Below, piece after piece: positions 9,072-17,456 of a stretch of DNA of 64,000 bases. The notes below the pieces were generated by a model. The model was not told the origin of the DNA. It saw nothing but the letters and a program-made list of their open reading frames with translations, and did no database searches. A program made the position numbers and the translations under genes. The DNA is from Exilibacterium sp. (lineage in GTDB: Bacteria; Pseudomonadota; Gammaproteobacteria; Pseudomonadales; Cellvibrionaceae). The stretch is taken from contig JANQMH010000061.1 of assembly GCA_028280195.1 (NCBI GenBank), positions 119,867 through 183,866 of the forward strand. Reading direction: 5' to 3'. Position 1 is the first letter of the stretch. Each line of letters opens with the position of its first letter.

Positions 9072-9220
9072 TTGGCTATGAGTGCTCGCTTTTCAACCGG
9101 GGGTGAGAGTGCATGGGAGACAAAGGCAAAACGCCATTACGATACTCCAAATGCCCTGTTGCGGGCAAGCGTGTCGTCGCGACCGGCAGCTTTACCCTTC
9201 GTGGTTTTTGCGGGTAGCTG

Positions 9221-9997
9221 TCAGGTGAATTCAATCAGCCCGAGACGCCTTGCCTCGAGTACGGCTCTATGTGTTCTTTTGCAGTTAAATGCGCCTTTTG
9301 CTGCCGCGAGGTGTTGATTGACCGAGCTGAGGCTCATGCACAGCTGGTCGGCTATCTGACCCAGCTGCAAGTCGAGATTGGCGACGGCGTCGAGCACGGT
9401 TAACGACTTTTTCTTGAGGGCAACGCTTTTGTCGCGATCAGAGTATAAAAGCAGGCCTGGAAATTTTACATTGATCACATGGTTGACAGCCTTGCCCAGC
9501 ATACTTATGGGCAGGTGCTGGCTGGCTGCTTTGGCCTGGATACGCTCGGTACAGGCGCGATGCAACGATACGCAAAACATCGCACTGGTTTTATCTCTAG
9601 CTGTTTGTATGGGAACACAATAGTAATCAAGGTAACCAAAAGCCTTGCTTAACTCGAAAATCTTTTTGTTGGCAGTAAACGGCTCGATACTAAAAGGGGC
9701 GTTTTCGGCAACGCCATATATCTCTGACAGAAGTATCGGCTTGTTGTTGCTAAACATATATTGCAAGGCGAGATCGACTGCAGCAAAACGTGCTTTGGTA
9801 TAAGCCTGCAGTTGCTCAACCGGGTTAGTTACCAGGACAACCTCCGGAGTCGACAGCTCATATCTTATGAAGCAGTAATCTGAGAAGCCCAGGTTGCCTA
9901 CCAGTTCGAGAATCCGCTTGTACAGCTCGGCGAGGTCCTTTGAGCTGGCCAGATAGGCCGCAAATGCTGCCGAAACTTGTGGTAATTCCGTGTTCAT
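9221..9997 (-). CDS. LuxR-type regulator with autoinducer-domain-like N-terminus
   Basis: 258 aa. The C-terminal 60 residues form a LuxR/GerE helix-turn-helix (LTVLDAVANLDLQLGQIADQ, then SLSSVNQHLAAAKGAF). The N-terminal 170 residues (GFSDYCFIRYEL, YLDYYCVPIQT) are arranged like an autoinducer-binding domain, but the key Trp/Tyr signature of acyl-homoserine-lactone receptors is not evident, and no luxI is nearby. It could be a solo or orphan LuxR responding to another ligand. Its ATG overlaps the stop of a small membrane protein (ATGA). Confidence 0.82.
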   Translation of the reverse strand: MNTELPQVSAAFAAYLASSKDLAELYKRILELVGNLGFSDYCFIRYELSTPEVVLVTNPVEQLQAYTKARFAAVDLALQYMFSNNKPILLSEIYGVAENAPFSIEPFTANKKIFELSKAFGYLDYYCVPIQTARDKTSAMFCVSLHRACTERIQAKAASQHLPISMLGKAVNHVINVKFPGLLLYSDRDKSVALKKKSLTVLDAVANLDLQLGQIADQLCMSLSSVNQHLAAAKGAFNCKRTHRAVLEARRLGLIEFT

Positions 9998-10206
9998 GTT
10001 TTCGATAGGGTATTTGAATATGTGGTATGCCCGAATGCCGGCATCGCTTCAAAGGTCGGGACTTTGTGGCCGACAAGTATATTAAATGCGAGTGCCAGTA
10101 TTACAGTTTGAATAAGCAGTGTAAATGTGAGCAGCAGGCAGACTAACAGTATCAGCCCCCGCTCTGATCGTTTGAGAAGAGTAGTGGCAATTTTATGTGT
10201 TTTCAT
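9994..10206 (-). CDS. 70-aa single-pass membrane protein coupled to the LuxR gene
   Basis: The ATG at 10206 has a strong SD (AAGGAGACAGC). The product starts with a basic segment (MKTHKIATTLLKRSERG) and has one long hydrophobic helix (LILLVCLLLTFTLLIQTVIL), then a short Pro/Thr-rich tail. Its stop overlaps the LuxR start by four bases, so the pair is co-translated. Basic-in orientation suggests the tail is periplasmic. No family is recognised; it could be a membrane partner or signal for the regulator. Confidence 0.65.
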   Translation of the reverse strand: MKTHKIATTLLKRSERGLILLVCLLLTFTLLIQTVILALAFNILVGHKVPTFEAMPAFGHTTYSNTLSKT

Positions 10207-10460
10207 GCTGTCTCCTTGAGTCAGACTGACGACCCCAGAGTTGAGCGGTGGGCTCTGGCGCCGGGCAGGGCTGCCGCCTCTGCTTGGGTATGACAATGCT
10301 GGAAAACAGATTCGGTGCCAATCGTGAAATTCTGCATTTTGGTGTCCGATTCCCGATCGACCCCATGCCGTTTGCAATATCGGGCGCCTGCGCTTGATTG
10401 CGGGTGCTGGCTCGGCATAGAATTACCTAACACTTGTAAGATAATAGATATGACAAAGCC

Positions 10461-10778
10461 ATGTCTGAGTTAAAGCGCCTTTCTCATCTCGAATACTTGA
10501 TACTGCAGATAATGCTCGCTAGAGGCGCTTCCGCCGAGGTCTACGGTTTTGAGCTGGTCAAGAAATCTGCAGGTGCGCTGAAGTTGGGGACGGCTTACGT
10601 TACGCTGGGCCGTATGGAGCGAAAAGGCTATATTGCGTCCCGAAAGGAAAAAATACGTCCCGGCGAGCGTGGCCGGCCCCGTCGCTTGTATATCATTACC
10701 GAGTCTGGAGAAGATGCTCTGCGCAAATGGGGAGCGAAACTGATGAGCATTATCGCTATTCCGGCGGCTCCGCTTTAA
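10461..10778 (+). CDS. PadR-family transcriptional regulator
   Basis: 105 aa, the usual size for the short PadR form. The winged helix is clear: LEYLILQIMLARGASAEVYG, GTAYVTLGRMERKGYI, then the wing RPGERGRPRRLYIITESG. Such proteins usually repress transport or stress genes next to them. The only close neighbours are the LuxR/small membrane pair on the other strand, and non-coding sequence downstream, so its target is unclear. Confidence 0.88.
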   Translation: MSELKRLSHLEYLILQIMLARGASAEVYGFELVKKSAGALKLGTAYVTLGRMERKGYIASRKEKIRPGERGRPRRLYIITESGEDALRKWGAKLMSIIAIPAAPL

Positions 10779-11041
10779 TCGCTCTCGTTTGATTAGGTAT
10801 ATTGGTTGCGGCGTGCCGGTATGTGCTGGCAGTCTTCAATTCCCTTCTGGCACAAGTCCTCTGTGTGGGGCTTAAAAACACCCGATACCACCACGACCCT
10901 GGTTCGGTGTGTCACTGCAAGCTATCTCGGGTTGGGTCTCGGTTCTATGTCAAAGAATACCCCTGGCGGTACTATCTCGGCAGTTCAATCTCAGCAGTTC
11001 ATTGCTGTCACGAAGCTATCTGTAAGGTCTTGTCAAGAAAC
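10779..11041. other. Gap after padR, no supported gene
   Basis: An open frame on the plus strand (10806-11057) has no start site quality, no domain and overlaps the end of the VWA-like gene. It contains near-repeats ATCTCGGCAG/ATCTCAGCAG. It may be the decayed remains of the gene PadR once accompanied. Confidence 0.4.
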
Positions 11042-11746
11042 CTATCTCAACTGCTGAATATAATCAGGTATCCTGGCAGAATCGTTAAATACCCCCCAGG
11101 AATGCGCCCCGGCATTCAGAATCCGTTCCTCCCATTCGCTCAGCCGATCGCGATACACCTTTGGATTGGCGCTATCGGCGTTGAGTTTGATTACGTTCAT
11201 CGCCGCCACATGGATGTTTTCGAACTCATCCGCAGCGAATTGTCTTTTCAGGTTCGGTTTTAATTCTTCTTTCATATCGCTGAACACAAATAGGATTCGA
11301 TTGCCCGACTTGGTGGTGTTCAGGTGATCCGTACAAAGCATCATCGCGCCGCTGATATCCGTATAGCGGGAGCGTGTCTCTGCCTGTGCGAATTCATCGA
11401 GCCTTGAGCCCATGGCTATTTTTTGCTGATTGGCTTTCGAGGGTGTGTAGTCCAATTGCAAGTTTGCGATTAAATCGTCTTCGTTATAGCTGTTGCTGTC
11501 GATACGGATAAAAAACAAGCTGTCACCGGGCAGCATCTTGGAAACGATCCTGGATTTTGTGATTTTTACGATTTCTTCCTTTTCATCCGCATAAGTGCCG
11601 GAGACATCGGCAAGGACGCACACCGCCGCTTCATAGGCTGCGTTATCGCTGCACCCCTGAAGAAGAATCGTTGCAAATGCCACGGCAAAGCTGAACCCCC
11701 TACACCGCCGGCGGCTCCGGTCTTTGATGGCGTTTAAACTGTTCAT
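11042..11746 (-). CDS. VWA-like lipoprotein
   Basis: 234 aa. The N-terminus has a basic stretch and a hydrophobic segment ending in a lipobox-like LLQGC, so it is probably lipid-anchored in the periplasm. The core looks like a von Willebrand A fold with an altered MIDAS: CVLADVSGTYAD for DxSxS, TDISGAM supplying the Thr position, and ILFVFSDMKEEL supplying the distal Asp. Its ATG overlaps the stop of the upstream membrane protein, so they form a two-gene unit. VWA domains of this kind bind a divalent metal and a protein partner. Function unknown. Confidence 0.7.
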   Translation of the reverse strand: MNSLNAIKDRSRRRCRGFSFAVAFATILLQGCSDNAAYEAAVCVLADVSGTYADEKEEIVKITKSRIVSKMLPGDSLFFIRIDSNSYNEDDLIANLQLDYTPSKANQQKIAMGSRLDEFAQAETRSRYTDISGAMMLCTDHLNTTKSGNRILFVFSDMKEELKPNLKRQFAADEFENIHVAAMNVIKLNADSANPKVYRDRLSEWEERILNAGAHSWGVFNDSARIPDYIQQLR

Positions 11747-13137
11747 GTGATCGCCTTCCTTGTCACCAAATTGGAGATCTGCAGCGGTACGATAATATAG
11801 GCATCGTATAAGTGCATGATGATCTTGATGATATAGCCAAGAATAAAGGAGAGCATTTTACAAATATGGCCGAACAAGGTAACTATCAGCGCCATCAACT
11901 TGCTGGCGGCATGCTGGCTGGTTTCAATGAAGTTTTCCAGTGCCATCATCGTCATCGCCAATATCAGAGGCAGCGCAAAACCCAGGCCGGCCTGGCCATA
12001 TTTGGCCCATGCCGAGCCGGCGCTATCGCCGACTGCCACCTCTGCGCCTGCCATTTGCTGTTCAATCACCGCAGCTTGTTCCGCCATCATTTCACGCAGA
12101 AATCCGAGAGAGGCCTCTACACAAGAAAGTAATAACAGAAAAAATAGCGACAAGTAAGTAATCCAGCGCCGGCGGCTGCGTTGCATCATACCTATTTGCG
12201 GAATGATATGGGTAAAGCCAATCGACTCCCAGAAGAAAATACCGGTAACGAACTCCAGTAAAATAATGATCAAAGCGGAGAAGCTGGAAACCGGCATACC
12301 TAGTATTCTGCTGCCGGCCGGCACCATTTCCGACATCGGCAGAGCTATCAGATTAAAGTTGACAAAGGCGCCGGCAACGGCTGCAGCCATCACAATGGAA
12401 GTGGCGATAAACATGCGATTGGCTCTGGAAGAGAGCATATCGATGGATTCTTCATTGCCCTTGTTAATCTTCTGGAAATCCGTCATATACTTATCCATAC
12501 GCTCGGATGTTTCCAAAACACTGCTGATTTTCTCGCCGATATCTTTTAGCGCTTTGTCGGCCAGTTTCCAGGTTGTCGCCATGCCGGAGAGAATCTTATG
12601 CCGCTGGGACGTGGTACTACGCAGCTCGGAAAGCGCGCGTTTTTCCCCGTCGACAGCAGATTTATGAATTTCGGTCAGCATTTTCTCGATAACCCGATCT
12701 CCCGAGGTACCGGACAATTTTGCGATAGATGCGACGGCATCATCCCAACCGGGTGCTGCGGGAACTGCCTGCCCGCACTCACTGTAGTCGGCCTCCAGCT
12801 TACTGATATGGTCATCGAGACGCCGTTGCAGGCCGGGATATTCAGCCAGGTTTTTGCTGAAGCTGATGTCAACGCGCTGAAATTCATCGAGCAGTTTGTG
12901 TTTATGCGCCGTTACACCAGATTCGAGCAATACTTTGCGGTCGCGTTCCCTGATTTTTCCGGCAAAGTCGTAGGCCCAGTTGGCGATCTCCTGCAATCCG
13001 CCGGAACTGCCGTCGGTCAAACTCTCCAGCGCATTGTGAATAGGGGTGCGAGCCAAAAAGAGAAACACCATACTGCCGACAATCAACACACTCAGCGATA
13101 GCACAGGCATATTGGGCCAAATATAGAGAATTTCCAT
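11743..13137 (-). CDS. Multi-pass membrane protein with long cytoplasmic or periplasmic coiled region
   Basis: 464 aa. One membrane helix is at the N-terminus (about residues 8-28), then roughly 200 residues rich in Lys/Glu helices (VLETSERMDKYMTDFQKINK and others) and without hydrophobic runs. Five or so membrane helices follow (starting near IATSIVMAAAVAGAFVNF, SALIIILLEFVTGIFF, YLSLFFLLLLSCVEASLG, FALPLILAMTMMAL, FILGYIIKIIMHL). I do not recognise the family. Translational coupling to the VWA-like lipoprotein suggests a joint envelope complex, possibly sensing or defence, but this is inference. Confidence 0.75.
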   Translation of the reverse strand: MEILYIWPNMPVLSLSVLIVGSMVFLFLARTPIHNALESLTDGSSGGLQEIANWAYDFAGKIRERDRKVLLESGVTAHKHKLLDEFQRVDISFSKNLAEYPGLQRRLDDHISKLEADYSECGQAVPAAPGWDDAVASIAKLSGTSGDRVIEKMLTEIHKSAVDGEKRALSELRSTTSQRHKILSGMATTWKLADKALKDIGEKISSVLETSERMDKYMTDFQKINKGNEESIDMLSSRANRMFIATSIVMAAAVAGAFVNFNLIALPMSEMVPAGSRILGMPVSSFSALIIILLEFVTGIFFWESIGFTHIIPQIGMMQRSRRRWITYLSLFFLLLLSCVEASLGFLREMMAEQAAVIEQQMAGAEVAVGDSAGSAWAKYGQAGLGFALPLILAMTMMALENFIETSQHAASKLMALIVTLFGHICKMLSFILGYIIKIIMHLYDAYIIVPLQISNLVTRKAIT

Positions 13138-13922
13138 TGCGATACTCCGGTTTGTTATTGTATACGTGGGATCTACGGCAGCTTTGTAGACTTTACGCTT
13201 CCCGGCTTACGTCAGTGCTGTCGGTAGCGAGATGAACTGTGGTCTGGCAAGAGTCTCAATCGGCGCGAAGCTCATGCCTTACTTGCAGGTCAGACGAAGA
13301 AGGATAAACCCTTGTATACCTCGCTATAAATCCATACGTTCCATAACGGCGATTTTTCGGTGTTAACCAGAGCGTAAATCTACTGTTTTATAAAGCGCAT
13401 TACTGTGATGGGTTGCAGATTCTGGCCATGGTTTGGTAGCTCCAGGTCATAACACAGGGCACAGTCTTTGTTTTGAGAACCGGGTTCGTGTGCTAGCAAT
13501 CCGTAGGAACAAAATGCAAATTATCGACTTCTCAAGTATTGTGGCAGGCTTTTTTAGGGAAAAATCAGGCGCCAAACTCGCTAAAATAGCGTCCATGGGC
13601 AGATGATTTTTTCTCGATGCCCTGAATGTGGCTACGGGGGCATTTATTAGAAGCCCCTTTTTTTCGTCGACAATAAACTACCTATCAACGGTGTACTGCG
13701 TTCGGTGGATACGCCCGGTTGATATTGTTGGTCAATAATCAAGATAAATCATGGGGATCTACTGAGCCGACCGGGGAGAGTTTGCGGGGTTTGAGTTGGC
13801 AGCCTGTCTGTTGCATCCGGTCTTTGTATAGGTATCGAGTGCGATATTGATTTTCCAAAGACTACCAGAATCTACCAACACGTCACAGCCAATATGCCCG
13901 TTCAGATATGAGCTGTTACAAC
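13138..13922. other. Long non-coding stretch
   Basis: No gene of reasonable length is seen. It holds a hairpin terminator near 13640-13664 and, just before it, two very short overlapping frames: 30 codons from 13513 and then 15 codons with a CPECGYGG zinc-ribbon look. This may be the remains of a small zinc-binding gene or a transcribed small RNA. Confidence 0.4.
13637..13664 (+). terminator. Rho-independent terminator
   Basis: GGGGC and GCCCC arms separated by ATTTATTAGAA, followed by seven T. No recognised gene ends before it on the plus strand, so it may close a small RNA or a lost gene. Confidence 0.5.
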
Positions 13923-15265
13923 TTACCGACCCTGGCCGGTTTCCAGGTTGTCTATCGCGCCTTGGAGTTTTTTGCCATATGTTCCATGCCAATCTCTTGG
14001 TACAGGGCCATGCTTTTTTTCCAGCAGGATAGAGCGATGGTTTTGTTGCCGCGCCTTCCATTGACAGTACCTAAGTTGGCATATTGGTTGGCGGCATATT
14101 CCCTCCGGCCTAGTTGTTCGTCGATTGCTAAAGACTTCAAGTAGTACTCTTCGGCTTTATCGAGGTCGTGCCTTTTTAAGATAGACAGTCCCCAGATTGC
14201 CATAGCCGGTAGCCATGCCGTCTTTGCAACCCCGCTCTTCCTTGAGCTTCAAGGCCTTGAGTTGATACTCCTCCGCTTTATCTAAATCGCCACGGATTTG
14301 GTAAATTATGCCGAGGTTGCTATACGAAGCACTCGCATATACCCGAGGCCCAATTCTTCACTGCATGCTATGGACATCCGGTAATACTCTTCCGCCCTAA
14401 AAAGTTTACCAAGGGCCCTGTATATCGTGCCCAGGCTTCCAGTGGCAATTGCTTTCCATGCTCCATCATCGGATAACGCTAGCACTTTTTCATAGGCTGA
14501 AATGGCACTATCAAGCTCTCCCACTCTATCGTATAGATGCCCCAGCAGAATCCAGGCGGAGAGATTGCCCGGGTCCAGTTCAGTGGCTCTCTTACAGGCT
14601 GCCAATGCTTTTTGCGTATCTGTAGAAAACCACAGGGCTCCGCGGCCGACGGCAATTCTGGCGGCTTCTGTGTTGTGTCTGGCTGCTTCCGAAGCCTCTT
14701 GCTGTTCGATTCCCAGAAGAAGATCTGCAAGTGTTACATCACCAGCGGCAGCAGCTTGCAGGGCTTGTTTATATTTTTCCGGATGAGTTGATGATTCCTT
14801 TTCACTTGACAGTCTGCTCAGTGCAGCGGCCTGAGCAGCGGTAATCTCGTTTTTTTTATCCAGCTCAGCGTTTTTTCGATCCAGATCTTCCTCTAATCGC
14901 TTGAGGGCCCTTTGCAGTAGTTCATCATTGTTGTAGGTAACCTCGACTTTCCCGCCGATATTGAGATCACGCCCTACAGAGCCAATATTCGACAATTGCC
15001 CGGTATCCTCTTTGGTCTTCTTATCATCCGTCACTGAGTTTGCCTTCCAAAATAGAGCCGCTGGCTTTGCCGGGGGCTTGCTTACAGGCTTTCTGTTAAT
15101 TGCTCCTGATAATCTTGGGTAGATCATAAAAGCCAGGATGAGTGCCCATTTGGGCTTGACCACTACAGCTGTGATTACCGCTTGCCCGATGTAAGGCATT
15201 GAGGCCAAACCTGCCCTGGGCATCAGTAGTGATCTCCACACCGGCAATAACTGGAAGTCTAACAA
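13923..15265 (-). pseudogene. Frameshifted TPR-repeat protein, paralogue of the gene at 25446-26885
   Basis: The longest frame runs 15265 to 14306 and stops shortly after SIACSEELGLGYM. Reading on in a second frame gives YSNLGIIYQIRGDLDKAEEY ... KKARPR; a third frame continues with HDLDKAEEYYLKSLAIDEQL ... EHMAKNSKAR; and a fourth completes the C-terminus with LQGAIDNLETGQGR before TAA at 13923. So three frameshifts interrupt one TPR array of the NLGxxYxxRGxLDKAEEYxxKAL type. The N-terminal half (GRGALWFSTDTQKALAACKR) matches the intact island paralogue closely, as does the VGRDLNIGG linker. The true start may be the GTG at 15034 (VTDDKKTKED). Confidence 0.85.
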
Positions 15266-15416
15266 TACTGCTCATTCCTGGCGTCCTCTTGAATGTGCTG
15301 ATGCAACCGCCTCGCTTGGCAACTTGTCGAGCTGTGTCCTAAATAATTACATGATGAAACCATGGCTGCATAATATAGCTATCTCTGCCAACAGGATCTG
15401 GCTATATCATGTAGTC

Positions 15417-15785
15417 ATGGCTAAACGAGAAGAAATGACACAACCAGCAATTGCACACATCAAGCCTTTTGGGCTCAGAATGCAGCCTGATTTGCGTACC
15501 AGGATAGAGGCGGCCGCCTTAAATCAGGGAACTTCGCTTAATCAGGTAATCTGCAATCGTCTGAACAAATCCCTTCTAGAAGATGGGGCGAGCGACAAAT
15601 ACAAAATAATGCTGGCGGAGGCCATGGTTCCCCTAGAACGTCAACCCAGTCAAGAGCCGATGGAAATGCTCGGATCAATTAAACGAAAGATTGACTTGCT
15701 TGCAGAAGTGCGGATGCTAAAAATAGCAATCAAAATCAATAGGTTACCATGGAAGAGTAAGAATTCACTGAATCTGATAGACTAG
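15417..15785 (+). CDS. Ribbon-helix-helix (Arc-like) protein, module copy 1
   Basis: 122 aa from the ATG at 15417 (MAKREEMTQPA). The core AHIKPFGLRMQPDLRTRIEA, then NQGTSLNQVICNRL is a MetJ/Arc-type ribbon-helix-helix DNA-binding domain. The C-terminal part runs on through what was once the gene end and overlaps the next reading frame, because compared with copy 2 (stop before the ATG at 16404) this copy lost its stop. It precedes a nonsense-mutated copy of the coiled-coil membrane gene. Probably a regulator or antitoxin-like partner of that small membrane gene. Confidence 0.65.
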   Translation: MAKREEMTQPAIAHIKPFGLRMQPDLRTRIEAAALNQGTSLNQVICNRLNKSLLEDGASDKYKIMLAEAMVPLERQPSQEPMEMLGSIKRKIDLLAEVRMLKIAIKINRLPWKSKNSLNLID

Positions 15786-15955
15786 CTGCCGAGGTATTGA
15801 AGTTGAGGGCCGAGCGCCTGAAGCTGGAGGTGGAAACCGAATTACTACTGCAGCGGTCTACCATAGAACCCCCTCGCCTTCTGTTCTACGGTGTAGGTAC
15901 GGCCGTAGGTGTCGTTGCAGCAATCGTTGGTGTAGCTAAGTTTACAGCGGGATAA
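15749..15955 (+). pseudogene. Coiled-coil/TM small protein, module copy 1, stop at codon 4
   Basis: ATG GAA GAG is followed by TAA, then the frame stays open: EFTESDRLAAEVLKLRAERL ... LLFYGVGTAVGVVAAIVGVA. It aligns without gaps to copy 2 at 16404-16601 (same leading MEE, charged coil, LLFYG + Gly-rich membrane helix). The upstream 16 bases (TCAATAGGTTACC) also match copy 2. It is therefore a tandem duplicate knocked out by one nonsense change, or expressed from a later start. Confidence 0.8.
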
Positions 15956-16008
15956 GGTCATGCTATTCGACGTCAATTACTTTGGCGGCCGGCCAGGTTT
16001 ATTGTCGT

Positions 16009-16083
16009 CTAAATAAGTGCCGCATTCACGGCTTCCTGATATTGAACTGCATACAGATCTGCATATAGGGCGGGGTTAGCCAT
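16009..16083 (-). pseudogene. Truncated copy of the island gene at 22025-22327
   Basis: 24 codons from ATG at 16083: MANPALYADLYAVQYQEAVN then AALI and a stop. The first residues match the 100-aa island protein (MANPALYASAYQEQINVAL). Flanking bases also resemble each other (GGTGGTTAG). It shows that this zone once held a related element. Confidence 0.75.
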
Positions 16084-16168
16084 TTTCAGTGCTCCAATAC
16101 TGGTGGTGGTTAGAGTCGCGGGGGAGCTTCTACCTTCCCGTTGATTCGGTTAGTTGTGCTTGTACAAC

Positions 16169-16223
16169 CATTGGGATAACATTGTACGTGCAAACCTACA
16201 GCTGCCAGCCCAATGGGATAACA
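16169..16223. promoter_or_regulatory. Two direct repeats before the RHH gene, likely operator
   Basis: CATTGGGATAACA at 16169-16181 and CAATGGGATAACA at 16211-16223, start-to-start 42 bp (four helical turns). They sit just before the TTG taken as the RHH start, a position fitting autoregulation by a ribbon-helix-helix dimer. Confidence 0.45.
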
Positions 16224-16226
16224 AAA

Positions 16227-16388
16227 TTGTCCGATTCTAAAGAGTTAAAAGAGGCCAGGCTAAATATTCGTATAGAACCAAGCCTTAAGGATGAGCTTCA
16301 GAAAGCTGCCAAAGCGGAAAATAGGACGCTTGCAAACTATGTCATGAATGTTTTGCAGGAGTCACTTAAACACAAAAATAGTAAATAA
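16227..16388 (+). CDS. Ribbon-helix-helix (Arc-like) protein, module copy 2
   Basis: The frame is open from 16089, but a TTG at 16227 after GGGATAACAAAA gives a compact 53-aa protein beginning just before the domain: ARLNIRIEPSLKDELQKAAK, then NRTLANYVMNVLQESLK. This is the minimal Arc/CopG fold. A stop ends it 15 bases before the coiled-coil membrane gene, and the three genes 16227-16719 are tightly packed, suggesting one operon. The longer version would include the operator-like repeats as coding, which seems unlikely. Confidence 0.7.
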   Translation: MSDSKELKEARLNIRIEPSLKDELQKAAKAENRTLANYVMNVLQESLKHKNSK

Positions 16389-16403
16389 AATCAATAAGTT
16401 ACC

Positions 16404-16601
16404 ATGGAAGAACTTGAAAAGCAGAAACTTAGCGCAGAAATTGATAAACTGAAGGCTGAGACTGTCAAATTAGAGATTGAAACGCAGCGGCTCCTTATGC
16501 TGAATGATCGAGACGGCTGGCGGCTCCTCTTTTACGGCATAGGCACTGGCGGCGGTATTATTGCTGTTTTATTGGGTGCCACTAAACTATTTGGAGGTTG
16601 A
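16404..16601 (+). CDS. Small coiled-coil + TM protein, module copy 2
   Basis: 65 aa. Charged heptad-like N-terminal half (MEELEKQKLSAEIDKLKAET, VKLEIETQRLL) and one Gly-rich membrane helix at the C-terminus (LLFYGIGTGGGIIAVLLGAT). Located directly after the RHH gene and one base before the micro-protein at 16603. Intact counterpart of the pseudogene at 15749-15955; a differently sequenced but similarly built protein is at 22757-22987. Function unknown; toxin-like or stress-membrane role is possible. Confidence 0.72.
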   Translation: MEELEKQKLSAEIDKLKAETVKLEIETQRLLMLNDRDGWRLLFYGIGTGGGIIAVLLGATKLFGG

Positions 16602-16602
16602 T

Positions 16603-16719
16603 GTGCAAATTAACTTGCAAACCCCTGAGCAGATACATCGCGAGAATCGTCGCATTGTGATCACCGGCTTTATTATCGGCGCGGTGCTGGCTGTTGCCAT
16701 ATTTGCTATCTTCGCTTGA
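16603..16719 (+). CDS. 38-aa single-pass membrane micro-protein
   Basis: GTG start with GGAGG five bases upstream, inside the end of the previous gene. Product: a polar/charged lead (QINLQTPEQIHRENRR) then one hydrophobic helix (IVITGFIIGAVLAVAIFAIF). It is shorter than usual gene-calling limits but the SD, spacing and membrane helix support it. A 34-aa micro-protein holds the equivalent position in the island module (22978-23082). Confidence 0.6.
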   Translation: MQINLQTPEQIHRENRRIVITGFIIGAVLAVAIFAIFA

Positions 16720-16859
16720 TTAAAACTTGGGGTGCGTCCGCGCCCTAGCATCTATTTCACACCGTTTCTATCATATCCTTTTACTTGTTGAGGCAAACGG
16801 CTGTGGCTGCGTGAAGGGAGATATTGTTAGCTGCTTTAGGAACAGGAACGGAGAAGTTT

Positions 16860-17393
16860 ATGTCCGATGATAAAACCGTAGACGTCCCAACTGGAAAGAT
16901 GGAATGGCAAGGCAAAGCACCAAATCTGCTCGTTAATTAGCAGGGAGGACTAATAAAGCATACATATACTCTCGTTCAAGAAATTGAAGCCCGTGGCGAT
17001 CAGAACTGTGATCATCTGAATACAGCAGTGCTCCTCATGGCCGCAGCTTGCGCAGAAGCTGCTATTATCAGAGTTCGCATACTCAAAAAAAACTCAGGTA
17101 AATATAAAGGTATATATGAAGATAGACCTGGTTTCCGAATGCAGGGATTAGAGGCAAAGTATACATGTTTGCTCGGGCACGCGTCGGATGATATAAAGTG
17201 ACTTTATGATATAAGAAAGGCAATCGCCCACTCCGAACCAGATAATGCTCGCTCCACCACATTTGGCACTTCAGTTAATCTTCAAGGATCAAAAAAAGCA
17301 CTAAGCTGGCTGAAAGAGCTATACAAATACTCGAGAAAACTACAAGCCTTCCCAATCATAATGCGACACATGACAGAATTCTTACTGAGCTAA
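16860..17393 (+). pseudogene. HEPN-like gene with two in-frame stop codons
   Basis: ATG at 16860 has GGAG upstream. The frame reads MSDDKTVDVPTGKMEWQGKA..., meets TAG at 16938-16940 and TGA at 17199-17201, and otherwise stays open for 178 codons to TAA. After the second stop it shows LYDIRKAIAHSEPDN, an Rx4H signature typical of HEPN nucleases and their relatives (RNxIAHG). The helix-rich middle (ALLMAAACAEAAIIRVRIL) fits that fold. No frameshift is needed, so decay seems recent, or the codons are recoded. Confidence 0.65.
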
Positions 17394-17456
17394 AGAATCA
17401 GCTAAATTAAAGTAATCTAGACTGCATGCCCTATTTCCCCACCCAGCCTCTTCTAT

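Noticed and set aside
10802..11263. 153-codon plus frame
   Set aside because: Mostly the shadow of the VWA-like gene; no start signal.
13513..13665. Two tiny overlapping frames, the second with CPECGYGG
   Set aside because: Only 30 and 15 codons; cannot be told from chance, though a zinc-ribbon remnant is possible.
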